DNA of 64,000 nucleotides from contig JAQTUP010000005.1 in NCBI GenBank assembly GCA_028707275.1, forward strand, positions 1 to 64,000. Direction: 5' to 3'. Below are positions 40,845-48,412 of the stretch, piece after piece. The stretch's first letter is position 1, and every line of letters starts with the position of its first letter. This stretch comes from Gallionella sp. (GTDB lineage Bacteria; Pseudomonadota; Gammaproteobacteria; Burkholderiales; Gallionellaceae). A program made the position numbers and the translations under genes. Below the pieces are notes generated by a model, which saw nothing but the letters and a program-made list of their open reading frames with translations, had not been told where the DNA came from and searched no databases.

Positions 40845-40947
40845 GGAGAGTGTGGATATAGTTTCAACCGGGTGCTGGAAGTTGTGGCGGGTTGCAACTT
40901 CCCAAACTCTCCTCCTTTAGGGCGATCTTCTGATCGCCCGTTTTTTT
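40845..40947 (+). ncRNA. Candidate structured small RNA between grxD and argH
   Basis: A ~103-nt stretch folds well on the plus strand. GGAGAGT (40845-40851) pairs with ACTCTCC to close the element. Inside it GGAAGTTG pairs with CAACTTCC around a ~10-nt loop. After an unpaired TCCTTTA comes a textbook intrinsic terminator ending in seven Ts. Upstream is a -10-like TATATG (40832-40837). There is no open frame of note. CTCTCCTCCTTTA just before the terminator is anti-Shine-Dalgarno-like and could pair with mRNAs. It could instead be a processed 3' UTR of grxD. I do not recognise it as 6S, Rsm or another named RNA. Confidence 0.5.
40920..40947 (+). terminator. Rho-independent terminator
   Basis: GGGCGATC pairs with GATCGCCC across the 4-nt loop TTCT, followed by G and seven Ts. 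It acts on plus-strand transcription coming from grxD or from the small RNA candidate. Confidence 0.92.
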
Positions 40948-40965
40948 GGGTTTACCGGACCCGGA

Positions 40966-42357
40966 TTATTTTTCAAGCCTGCTTCTTGCCCGCGCGATCG
41001 CCGCGATGACCTGGTTTGGTGCCGTGCCACCGATGTGGTTGCGACTGGCCAGCGAGCCTTCGAGCGACAGGACCTGATAAATGTCATCCTCGATCAGGGG
41101 CGAGAAGTTTTTCAGCTCAGCCAGGCTGATGTCAGCCAGATCGACTCCCTTTTGTTCGGCAAAGCGCACCGCGAGGGCGACCGCTTCGTGGGCATCCCTG
41201 AACGGCAGGCCCTTCTTCGCCAGATAATCGGCAAGATCCGTCGCAGTGGCATAGCCTTGCAGCGCGGCGCGCCGCATCGCTTCGGGCTTGACGGCTATGC
41301 CTGTGATCATCTCGGCATAGATGCGCAGCGTCTGCGTGAGGGTATCTACGGTGTCGAACAAAGGCTCCTTGTCTTCCTGGTTGTCCTTGTTGTAGGCCAG
41401 GGGCTGCCCCTTCATCAAGGTCAGCAGAGCGACCAGATGGCCGTTGATACGCCCGGTCTTGCCGCGCACCAGTTCGGGCACATCCGGGTTTTTCTTCTGC
41501 GGCATGATGGATGAACCTGTGCAGAAGCGATCGGCGATGTCGATGAAACCCACCATCGGGCTCATCCACAGGATCAGTTCTTCCGAGCAGCGCGACAAAT
41601 GCGTCATGATGAGGGCGGCGCAGGCGGTAAATTCGATGGCGAAATCCCGATCCGAGACCGCATCGAGCGAATTTTCGCATACGCTGTCAAAACCCAGCAG
41701 TTCGGCTACCCGCTCCCGGTCGATAGGATAACTGGTGCCGGCCAGGGCTGCCGCTCCCAGCGGCAGGCGATTCACGCGTTTGCGGCAATCCCCCAGACGC
41801 TCTGCGTCCCGGGCCAGCATCTCGACATAGGCCATCAGGTGGTGGGCGAAGCTGATCGGCTGTGCGACCTGCAAGTGAGTAAACCCCGGCATGATGGTAT
41901 GAGTATGCTGCTCGGCCAGATCGATGAATGAGTGTTGCAGCAGCTTGATCAGGACCAGCAAATCATCAATCGCGCTGCGCAGATACAAACGTACATCGGT
42001 CGCTACCTGATCGTTGCGTGACCGTCCGGTATGCAGGCGCTTTCCGGCGTCACCTACCAGGGCGGTGAGGCGTTTCTCGATATTCAGATGCACGTCCTCC
42101 AGATCCTGCGACCAGACGAATTCACCTGCGGTAATTTCGGCGTCTATCAGGCTCAGGCCGCGCCGTATGTCGTCCAGATCCTGTTCTGCGATAATGCCGC
42201 ACTCGGCTAACATCTGTGCGTGAGCCCGCGAACCGCTGATGTCGAACATCGCAAGTTTATGGTCAAAACCCACCGAAGCGGTGTAACGTTTCACCAATTC
42301 GGAGACGGGTTCGTTGAATCGTCCCGACCAGGTGTGATTTTCTTGTATGCTTGCCAT
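40966..42357 (-). CDS. argH: Argininosuccinate lyase
   Basis: The 463-residue fumarase/aspartase superfamily enzyme has [16 protein letters not shown] near the start, [14 protein letters not shown], and the signature [15 protein letters not shown] with the catalytic Ser loop. It splits argininosuccinate into arginine and fumarate. It is convergent with the grxD/small RNA unit and divergent from the AlgZ-like kinase at 42432, a neighbourhood common in beta- and gammaproteobacteria. Confidence 0.97.
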   Translation of the reverse strand: MASIQENHTWSGRFNEPVSELVKRYTASVGFDHKLAMFDISGSRAHAQMLAECGIIAEQDLDDIRRGLSLIDAEITAGEFVWSQDLEDVHLNIEKRLTALVGDAGKRLHTGRSRNDQVATDVRLYLRSAIDDLLVLIKLLQHSFIDLAEQHTHTIMPGFTHLQVAQPISFAHHLMAYVEMLARDAERLGDCRKRVNRLPLGAAALAGTSYPIDRERVAELLGFDSVCENSLDAVSDRDFAIEFTACAALIMTHLSRCSEELILWMSPMVGFIDIADRFCTGSSIMPQKKNPDVPELVRGKTGRINGHLVALLTLMKGQPLAYNKDNQEDKEPLFDTVDTLTQTLRIYAEMITGIAVKPEAMRRAALQGYATATDLADYLAKKGLPFRDAHEAVALAVRFAEQKGVDLADISLAELKNFSPLIEDDIYQVLSLEGSLASRNHIGGTAPNQVIAAIARARSRLEK

Positions 42358-42431
42358 CTCTTGTCCAAAATCCAGTTAAATATACTGATGCTAAATAAAG
42401 TTAACAGGCGAAAACCGGTGGGTTTTTCGCC

Positions 42432-43472
42432 ATGAATGAGGAGCGCAGTATAAAACAAATGACCGATGCGTTGCCCAATTTCCGCAATCTTGGCGTAACG
42501 TTGCGTTTGCTGTTGATTGCCAATGCGTTTGCCTTGCTCGCGGCCATATTGCAGGCGGATGACTGGCCGGACATCGCCCCCCGCATGATGCAGATTGCCA
42601 CCTTGTTTATGCCCATACTGCTGGGCAGCATGATCACGGTGTGGTTCAGCATGTCGTGGCTGGGTAAACTGTCCTATTGGCAGGGTGTCCTGGTCGTGAA
42701 TATACTGGTGGGCCTGTTTACGCTGTCCAGTTATTTTTTCGGTGGCGAGTTGATTCGCCCCTCGGTCTTTGCAGACCATTCTTTTTACGTCGCGCGCGGC
42801 GTATTGCTCAGCGCGGTGATGTGCAGCCTGATACTCATGTATTTTCGTTTGCGGGCGAAAGTGCTGTCGCGCTCGCTGGATGATGCGCGTTTGCAGGTTT
42901 TGCGCGCCCGTATCCGTCCGCATTTTCTTTATAATACGATCAATGCGGTGCTGGGCATCGTGCGCACGCAGCCCCGTCAGGCCGAAACAGCACTGGAAGA
43001 TATGGCCGATCTGTTTCGCATGGCGATGGCCGACGAGCGGGACATGGTCCCTGTGTATCAGGAAATTCAGTTGTGCAAGCAATACCTGGCGCTGGAACAG
43101 TTGCGCATGGGAGAACGGTTGCGTGTGCTCTGGCAGGTGCAGGATGTGCCGCAGGATGCTCTGATCCCTCCTCTGTTATTGCAGCCGTTGCTGGAAAATG
43201 CGGTGTATCACGGTATTGAACCCCTGATCAATGGCGGCTGTATCCATGTGCAGCTGCGTCTGACGGGCAGTAATTTGACGATCAAGGTCAATAATCCGTG
43301 TCCGCAGCGTTCTGATGTGCCGCCGCATGCAGGGAACAAGATTGCCCTGCAAAATATACGTGAACGCCTTGATTTATTGTTTGATGCCGAAGCGAGTTAC
43401 CAGGTCGCGAGCGGCGAAGATCATTATCTGGTTGAAATCACCCTGCCCTATATGAAGGAGCCGATGACATGA
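42432..43472 (+). CDS. LytS/AlgZ-type membrane histidine kinase
   Basis: The protein has 346 residues with four membrane helices (about 22-42, 55-75, 84-104 and 118-138). A His_kinase domain follows with RIRPHFLYNTINAVLG (His164), the acceptor motif of the LytS/AlgZ class. The ATPase domain (PPLLLQPLLENAVYHGIEPL) is of the HATPase_c_5 type, and residues ALQNIRERLDLLF complete it. It overlaps the LytTR regulator by 4 bp. The argH-algZ-algR order is shared with pseudomonads and betaproteobacteria. The signal is unknown. Confidence 0.9.
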   Translation: MNEERSIKQMTDALPNFRNLGVTLRLLLIANAFALLAAILQADDWPDIAPRMMQIATLFMPILLGSMITVWFSMSWLGKLSYWQGVLVVNILVGLFTLSSYFFGGELIRPSVFADHSFYVARGVLLSAVMCSLILMYFRLRAKVLSRSLDDARLQVLRARIRPHFLYNTINAVLGIVRTQPRQAETALEDMADLFRMAMADERDMVPVYQEIQLCKQYLALEQLRMGERLRVLWQVQDVPQDALIPPLLLQPLLENAVYHGIEPLINGGCIHVQLRLTGSNLTIKVNNPCPQRSDVPPHAGNKIALQNIRERLDLLFDAEASYQVASGEDHYLVEITLPYMKEPMT

Positions 43473-44230
43473 GTACGATAGAGCTGGCGTTGCGCGTTTT
43501 TATCGTGGATGACGAGCCGCCTGCGCGAAATCGGCTGCGCGAGTTGCTGGGCGATTGCAGCGAACAGCTGCCGCTGGTTGTGGTAGGCGAGGCGGGCAAC
43601 GGCCAGGAGGCGCTGGAAAAACTGATGGATACGCCAGCCGACGTGGTGTTGCTGGACATTCGCATGCCGCAAATGGACGGTATCGAACTGGCAAAACACC
43701 TGCAAAAGTTGCCTTATCCGCCGGTGATTATTTTTACCACCGCCTATGACAGCTATGCCATCAATGCCTTCGAGTTGCGCGCCACCGATTACCTGCTCAA
43801 GCCCATCCGTCTGGGGCGCCTGTTCGATGCCCTGACCCGCGCCCGTGCCGCCGTGCCGGTTCAGGTCGAGGTGTTGCGCGATTTGCTGCCCGAGCCGCGC
43901 CGACATATTGCCGTCCATGAACGTGGAAAGATACATCTGATCCCCATCGAACAGGTCTTGTTCTTGCGTGCCGAATCCAAATATATCACCGTGCGCACGA
44001 CGGATAGGGAGTATCTGATCGAAGAATCGTTGACGGCGCTGGAAAAGGAGTTCGCCGCGCGCTTCGTGCGCATTCATCGCAACTGCCTGGTCGCCAAGGA
44101 TGCCATCGAAGGATTTGAGAGAGTAAGTGACGAAGGTGAGGGCAGCGGTTGGACGGTCAGGCTCAAAGGCTTGTCAGCATCGCTGCCCATCAGTCGCAGA
44201 CAGCAGCAAATCGTCAGGGAATTTAGCTGA
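43469..44230 (+). CDS. LytTR-family response regulator (AlgR-like)
   Basis: The 253-residue protein has a receiver domain (VDDEPPARNRL; phosphorylated Asp63 in VVLLDIRMPQMDG; ATDYLLKPI) and a C-terminal LytTR DNA-binding domain (about 150-250: IHLIPIEQVLFLRAESKYITVRT ... RFVRIHRNCLVAKDAI). It is the cognate partner of the kinase just upstream. AlgR homologues regulate pili, alginate or virulence genes in pseudomonads; targets here are not shown by the sequence. Confidence 0.92.
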   Translation: MSTIELALRVFIVDDEPPARNRLRELLGDCSEQLPLVVVGEAGNGQEALEKLMDTPADVVLLDIRMPQMDGIELAKHLQKLPYPPVIIFTTAYDSYAINAFELRATDYLLKPIRLGRLFDALTRARAAVPVQVEVLRDLLPEPRRHIAVHERGKIHLIPIEQVLFLRAESKYITVRTTDREYLIEESLTALEKEFAARFVRIHRNCLVAKDAIEGFERVSDEGEGSGWTVRLKGLSASLPISRRQQQIVREFS

Positions 44231-44362
44231 TCCTGGTTCTGAGAATACGCGGCGGGGCGCGCCGCCATCGCAGCCCCTGCCCCTTTTTTTGAGTGTGTCA
44301 TTCGAATGTAACAATGAGTATATAAACTCTCCGACTAATAAAATAGTCATTCGGGAGGGCTT

Positions 44363-45709
44363 ATGGGTCAGGACAGCACAGGGGATAAGGAGGTTTTTGC
44401 ACGGGAGATGTTAGCCCTGGTCAATCCGATAGAATCCATTGCGCCCGATCGCACGGTCGCCGAAGTCGCAGAGCTGTTCCTGAATCCTGATTATGCGAAG
44501 GTGCTCTCTTTGCCCGTGGTGGAAAACGGTCTGCCTCTGGGCGTGATCAGCCGCTATCGTTTCATGGACATGTACCTGAAGCAGTTTGCCCGCGAACTTC
44601 ATGGTAAACGCGCGATTCGTCACTATATCAATGAAAAGCCGCTGCTGGTGGAGCTGGATCAGCCCCTGGCCGAGGCGGCTCTCCACGTTGCGGAACACAT
44701 GCAGTTTCCGCTTACCGAGGATTTTGTCATTACGCGCCACGGAAAATATCTGGGGGTCGGCTTTGTCATGGATTTGCTCAAGGCGATGGAAGTGCGGATG
44801 CGTGCGAATACTGAAGAACTCAATGGCGCTTATTCGCGACTCAAGTCTTCACAGCTGGCTTTGGTGCAGTCGGAAAAGATGGCATCCCTGGGTCAAATGG
44901 TGGCCGGGGTCGCGCATGAAATAAACACCCCGTTAGGTTACGTGCAGAACAACGTGGCGATCGGTCAGGAGTTGTTCGTGCAGGTGCGGGAAATGATCGC
45001 AGGCTATGAGGCTCTGGTCGATAACCTGCTCAATGAACAGGCGACTGACGAACAGATTTCAGGACAAATGGCGCAGATCGCTCGGATGCGCGGCGAACTC
45101 AATGCCCACGAAATGCTGGGTGAAATGCAAGGCCTGATGGCCGACTCGTTGTACGGGATCGGGCAAATTTCAGAGCTGGTGCTCAACTTGAAGAATTTCT
45201 CGCGCATGGATGCGGCCGCCACTGAGGCGGTCAATTTGAACAGCTGTATAGAAAGCGCGCTCAACATCGGCCGTAATGTCCTCAAGAACAAGGTGGAAGT
45301 GATCAAGGAACTGGGCGATTTGCCCAGGATGACCTGTTCGCCATCGCACCTCAATCAGGTGTTTTTGAACCTGTTCACCAATGCGGCTCAGGCCATGGGC
45401 GAAAATGGACAGCTGCGCATCAGAACCTGGCAGGACAAGGATTCGATACATGTCAGCGTGACTGACAACGGCAAGGGTATCCTGCCTGAGCATCTGACAC
45501 ACATTTTTGACCCGTTTTTTACAACCAAGCCCGTCGGTGAAGGCACCGGGCTGGGCCTGGCCATCAGCCACCAGATCATCCTGCAGCACGGTGGAGAGAT
45601 TCGGGTCGAGTCGAGTGTCGGGGCTGGCACAACGTTTTATATTCGCCTGCCTCTGGCTGTCGGCGAGTCTTCGCACACGGATTCAACCGTCCTGACCGAA
45701 CAATTTTGA
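44363..45709 (+). CDS. CBS-domain sensor histidine kinase
   Basis: The 448-residue soluble protein has a tandem CBS pair (about 18-70 and 90-145; VVENGLPLGVISRYRFMDMYLKQFAR, ITRHGKYLGVGFVMDLL), a coiled coil, the phospho-acceptor helix (GQMVAGVAHEINTPLGYVQ, His185) with an unusually long ~90-residue insert before the second helix, and a full ATPase domain (N-box LNQVFLNLFTNAAQAM, DNGKGILPEHL, GTGLGLAISHQII). CBS pairs usually bind adenine nucleotides, so energy state may be the signal. GGAGGG precedes the ATG by 3 bp. It is coupled to the dual-receiver gene. Confidence 0.9.
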   Translation: MGQDSTGDKEVFAREMLALVNPIESIAPDRTVAEVAELFLNPDYAKVLSLPVVENGLPLGVISRYRFMDMYLKQFARELHGKRAIRHYINEKPLLVELDQPLAEAALHVAEHMQFPLTEDFVITRHGKYLGVGFVMDLLKAMEVRMRANTEELNGAYSRLKSSQLALVQSEKMASLGQMVAGVAHEINTPLGYVQNNVAIGQELFVQVREMIAGYEALVDNLLNEQATDEQISGQMAQIARMRGELNAHEMLGEMQGLMADSLYGIGQISELVLNLKNFSRMDAAATEAVNLNSCIESALNIGRNVLKNKVEVIKELGDLPRMTCSPSHLNQVFLNLFTNAAQAMGENGQLRIRTWQDKDSIHVSVTDNGKGILPEHLTHIFDPFFTTKPVGEGTGLGLAISHQIILQHGGEIRVESSVGAGTTFYIRLPLAVGESSHTDSTVLTEQF

Positions 45710-45723
45710 TGAAGGAGAATATT

Positions 45724-46644
45724 ATGAGCAAACCTACGATATTGCTGATCGATGATGAAGAGCGCATCTTGCGTTCGTTGCGCATGTTGTTTTTAAGCAA
45801 CTATAACGTGCGGATGACGACAGATCCTCATGAAGCGATCCGCATCCTGAAAACAGAAAAAGTGCATGTGATTGTCAGCGATCAACGCATGCCGGTCATG
45901 CAGGGTTCTGAATTGCTGCGTATCGCCCGCGATACCTCACCTGCCACCATGCGCATCCTGCTGACTGGCTATTCGGATCTGGATGCGTCTATCGCCAGCG
46001 TGAATGAAGGCGAAGTGTTCCGTTACCTGCTCAAGCCATGGCTGGCTGATGATGTCAAGAGCGCGGTCGCCGAGGCTGCGGCTATCGCAGAGGCAAGTTT
46101 TTCAGTGCATTCGGTCGATTTGAAGTCCGTGCAGGCGGGAGTTGAGCATAAAAAGCCGCGCGTGCTGATCATCGATTCCGAGGAGGCAACCTCCATAACG
46201 GTGCGCGAAATATTGGGTGTGCGCTGTGAGATTGTCTGGGCGTATAACGCGCAGATGGCCATGGAAGAGCTGGCTAAACAGGATGTGTCTGTCGTGGTGT
46301 CCGATCTGATGTTAGGCGAGACGAATGTGGCCTATATCCTCAAGACGATCAAACAATTGAATCCGCAGACGCAATGTATCGTGGTCACGTCCTTCAATGA
46401 TACCTCGCGTCTGATCGAGCTCATCAATCAGGCACAGATCAGCCGTTACTTGCCCAAACCGGTCGGTAAAAACCTCCTGGCACGTAATCTGGAGTCCATG
46501 CTGGAACGCTTCAATCTGCTGCGCAGCCAGCCCGCACTGCAAAATCGCCAGGCTGTGGCACCGATCAGTGATGATCATGAGAAAATGCAGTCGGGAAATT
46601 TTCTGGGCATGATAGGTCGCCTGCGCGCACGCGTTGCGGCCTGA
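45724..46644 (+). CDS. Response regulator with two receiver domains and no output domain
   Basis: The 306-residue protein starts at 45724 with AAGGAG 6 bp upstream. Receiver 1 (about 5-120) has Asp53 in VIVSDQRMPVMQGSELL and Lys104 in YLLKPW. Receiver 2 (about 145-265) has Asp194 in VVVSDLMLGETNVA and YLPKPV. The first acidic pair of receiver 2 is weakened (LIIDSEEA instead of DDE), so it may phosphorylate poorly. The ~40-residue tail has no known domain. It probably receives phosphate from the upstream CBS kinase; output must be through a partner. Confidence 0.88.
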   Translation: MSKPTILLIDDEERILRSLRMLFLSNYNVRMTTDPHEAIRILKTEKVHVIVSDQRMPVMQGSELLRIARDTSPATMRILLTGYSDLDASIASVNEGEVFRYLLKPWLADDVKSAVAEAAAIAEASFSVHSVDLKSVQAGVEHKKPRVLIIDSEEATSITVREILGVRCEIVWAYNAQMAMEELAKQDVSVVVSDLMLGETNVAYILKTIKQLNPQTQCIVVTSFNDTSRLIELINQAQISRYLPKPVGKNLLARNLESMLERFNLLRSQPALQNRQAVAPISDDHEKMQSGNFLGMIGRLRARVAA

Positions 46645-46745
46645 TGCGGGCAATCTGAATTTCCTAAGTTCACCGGGACGTAATTTTGTTGTAATGAGTC
46701 CTCTATACAGTCACATTCACGAAGATAAACTGTTAAGGAGCCGAT

Positions 46746-47594
46746 ATGCAAAACGCTTGCGTGATGGGAATGGATGTCTTGCTGCGGGAAATACCCGGAC
46801 TGATCAATTCAATAGAACCGATAGCGTCTGATCATACGGTGGTAGAGGTAGCTGAGCTATTTTTGAGCCGGGTTTATGTGGATGTGCTCTGTCTGCCTGT
46901 CGTGGAAAACGGGCGGTTGATCGGCGTGATCAGCCGCCACCGCTTCCTGGATATGTATCTCAAGGACATGTATCTCAAGCAATTTGCCCACAGACAGCAC
47001 CGTTCGATTCGAAATTACATCAATGAAACCCCGTTGTCAGTTGAGCTCACGCAGTCCTTGGCAGACGCAGCGGTGTACGTTGCAGAAAATATTTCTGATT
47101 CTCCTGATTTTGTCATCACGCGCCATGGAAAGTATCTTGGCATCGTCACCGTAAAGGATTTTCTCAGGGCGATAGACGCCAGGAGGGGAGCGAGTCGGGC
47201 TGCACTCGATGGCGCCTGTTTACAGATCAGGTCCGCTCAGCAGATCGCTGTGCCGCTGGGGCAAATGGTGGCAGGCGTCGCACATGAAATAAACGCCCCA
47301 TTAGGTTACGTGCAGAATAATGTGACCATTGGCCAGGCTTTATTTAGCCAGGTGCACGAAATGATCGCAGGCTACGAAGCCCTGGTTGATAATTTGCTCG
47401 ATGAGCACGCAAGCTCTGATGAAATTTCACGCCAGATGCAGCAGATAACCCGGATGCGTAGTGCGCTCAATGCTCAGGAAATGTTGGGCGAGATGCAGAG
47501 TCTGATGACCGACTCCTTGTACGGGATAGGCCGTATCTCGGAACTGGTGCAGAATCTGAAAACCTTCTCGCGGTCGGCGGCTGTGGCGATATGA
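46746..47594 (+). CDS. CBS-domain/DHp protein lacking the kinase ATPase domain (paralogue of the 44363 gene)
   Basis: The 282-residue protein is clearly paralogous to the CBS histidine kinase upstream. It shares the CBS pair (VVENGRLIGVISRHRFLDMY, ITRHGKYLGI), the acceptor helix GQMVAGVAHEINAPLGYVQ (His180), and the long insert ending in ELVQNLKTFSR. It stops there, with no ATPase domain. A short in-frame duplication (MYLKDMYLKQF, residues 70-80) is peculiar to it. A good ribosome site (AAGGAG, 5-bp spacer) shows it is expressed on its own. It may act as a dominant partner or phosphotransfer dimer of the full kinase, or be a decaying copy. Confidence 0.8.
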   Translation: MQNACVMGMDVLLREIPGLINSIEPIASDHTVVEVAELFLSRVYVDVLCLPVVENGRLIGVISRHRFLDMYLKDMYLKQFAHRQHRSIRNYINETPLSVELTQSLADAAVYVAENISDSPDFVITRHGKYLGIVTVKDFLRAIDARRGASRAALDGACLQIRSAQQIAVPLGQMVAGVAHEINAPLGYVQNNVTIGQALFSQVHEMIAGYEALVDNLLDEHASSDEISRQMQQITRMRSALNAQEMLGEMQSLMTDSLYGIGRISELVQNLKTFSRSAAVAI

Positions 47595-47628
47595 GTCGTT
47601 GATAAAAAACAGCGGGAATCCACAGGCT

Positions 47629-47687
47629 TAGGCCTTTATGCATAGGCCATAAGGCATATTTACACGGCACTTTTGTACTCGTACTAT
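47629..47687 (+). promoter_or_regulatory. Promoter and palindromic upstream region of the beta-barrel gene
   Basis: TTTACA (47659-47664) and TACTAT (47682-47687) with a 17-bp spacer form a good sigma-70 promoter. Just upstream, 47629-47657 contains GGCCTTTATGCATAGGCC and an overlapping CATAAGGCATA, palindromic sequence placed where an activator would bind. A 16-bp part, TAGGCCTTTATGCATA, recurs nearly unchanged (14 of 16) at 40818-40833. A small GGCGCC hairpin (47705-47724) lies in the leader. Confidence 0.55.
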
Positions 47688-47750
47688 CCCCTTTGCTGTT
47701 TGCGGGCGCCATTTTTTTGGCGCCGATTTGATTACCAAAAGGGGAAGACA

Positions 47751-48338
47751 ATGAAGAGAATTATTGCCGGTTTTTTCGTCGCCGCCACCTGTGTGAGCGG
47801 TGCGGCTTTAGCTGATGACAGCGGTTTATACGCAGGTCTCACGCTTGGCCGTTCCAATACGGGCACGCTTGCGGCAGGTGTTGCGATGATGAAGACGACC
47901 GATACCGTTCTGGGTGTGCTGGGTGGTTATCAGTTCACTAAAAACTGGGGTGCCGAGGCGTTTTACACAGGCGTGGGCAGATGGACGGCTCAGGATCCGG
48001 CGGGAGGCGCGACGGCATCAGGCAAGGCGGATGCCTGGGGGGTCAATGCGGTAGGTACGCTGCCCTTGTCGGATGCTTTTTCTTTATATGGCAAGCTGGG
48101 CTATGCCAATACCAAGACTCGGGCTACCGGCGTGATGGGTGCGCTTGCAACCGATCTTAGCGCAAACCGGAGTGCTGCGACTTATGGCCTGGGGGGTGTA
48201 TACAATGCCAGTCAGGCTGTCGGCGTCCGTTTGGGCTGGGATCATTTCGGGGCTGCGACAAGCAATTTGACGACACCGGGTGTAAAGGATAATTACAATG
48301 CCAATATTTATTCTCTGGGCGCTGTATTCAAGTTCTGA
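47751..48338 (+). CDS. Outer-membrane beta-barrel protein (OmpA/opacity-type)
   Basis: The 195-residue protein starts at 47751 with a signal peptide (MKRIIAGFFVAATCVSGAALA, cut before DDSG) and GGGGA upstream. The mature part consists of alternating strands typical of an eight-stranded barrel (YAGLTLGRSNTG, GVLGGYQFTKNWGAEAFY, FSLYGKLGYANT, YGLGGVYNASQAVGVRLGWDHF) and ends LGAVFKF with a terminal Phe. There is no peptidoglycan-binding domain. It has its own promoter and terminator. Function unknown; adhesion or small-molecule passage are possible. Confidence 0.85.
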   Translation: MKRIIAGFFVAATCVSGAALADDSGLYAGLTLGRSNTGTLAAGVAMMKTTDTVLGVLGGYQFTKNWGAEAFYTGVGRWTAQDPAGGATASGKADAWGVNAVGTLPLSDAFSLYGKLGYANTKTRATGVMGALATDLSANRSAATYGLGGVYNASQAVGVRLGWDHFGAATSNLTTPGVKDNYNANIYSLGAVFKF

Positions 48339-48350
48339 CGGCACGAGTGC

Positions 48351-48391
48351 AGAACACAAAAAACCGGCATGATGCCGGTTTTTTGTGTTCT
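48351..48391. terminator. Bidirectional terminator between the barrel gene and ppc
   Basis: A 41-bp nearly perfect palindrome: AGAACACAAAAAACCGGCAT mirrored by ATGCCGG, TTTTTT and GTGTTCT. It provides a GC stem with a T-run on both strands, as expected between convergent genes. Confidence 0.93.
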
Positions 48392-48412
48392 ACGATCGCT
48401 GAGCGGGCCGTT

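Noticed and set aside
44250..44290. Possible terminator after the AlgR-like gene
   Set aside because: There is a run of seven Ts, but the GC-rich sequence before it does not form a stem directly adjacent to the T-run.
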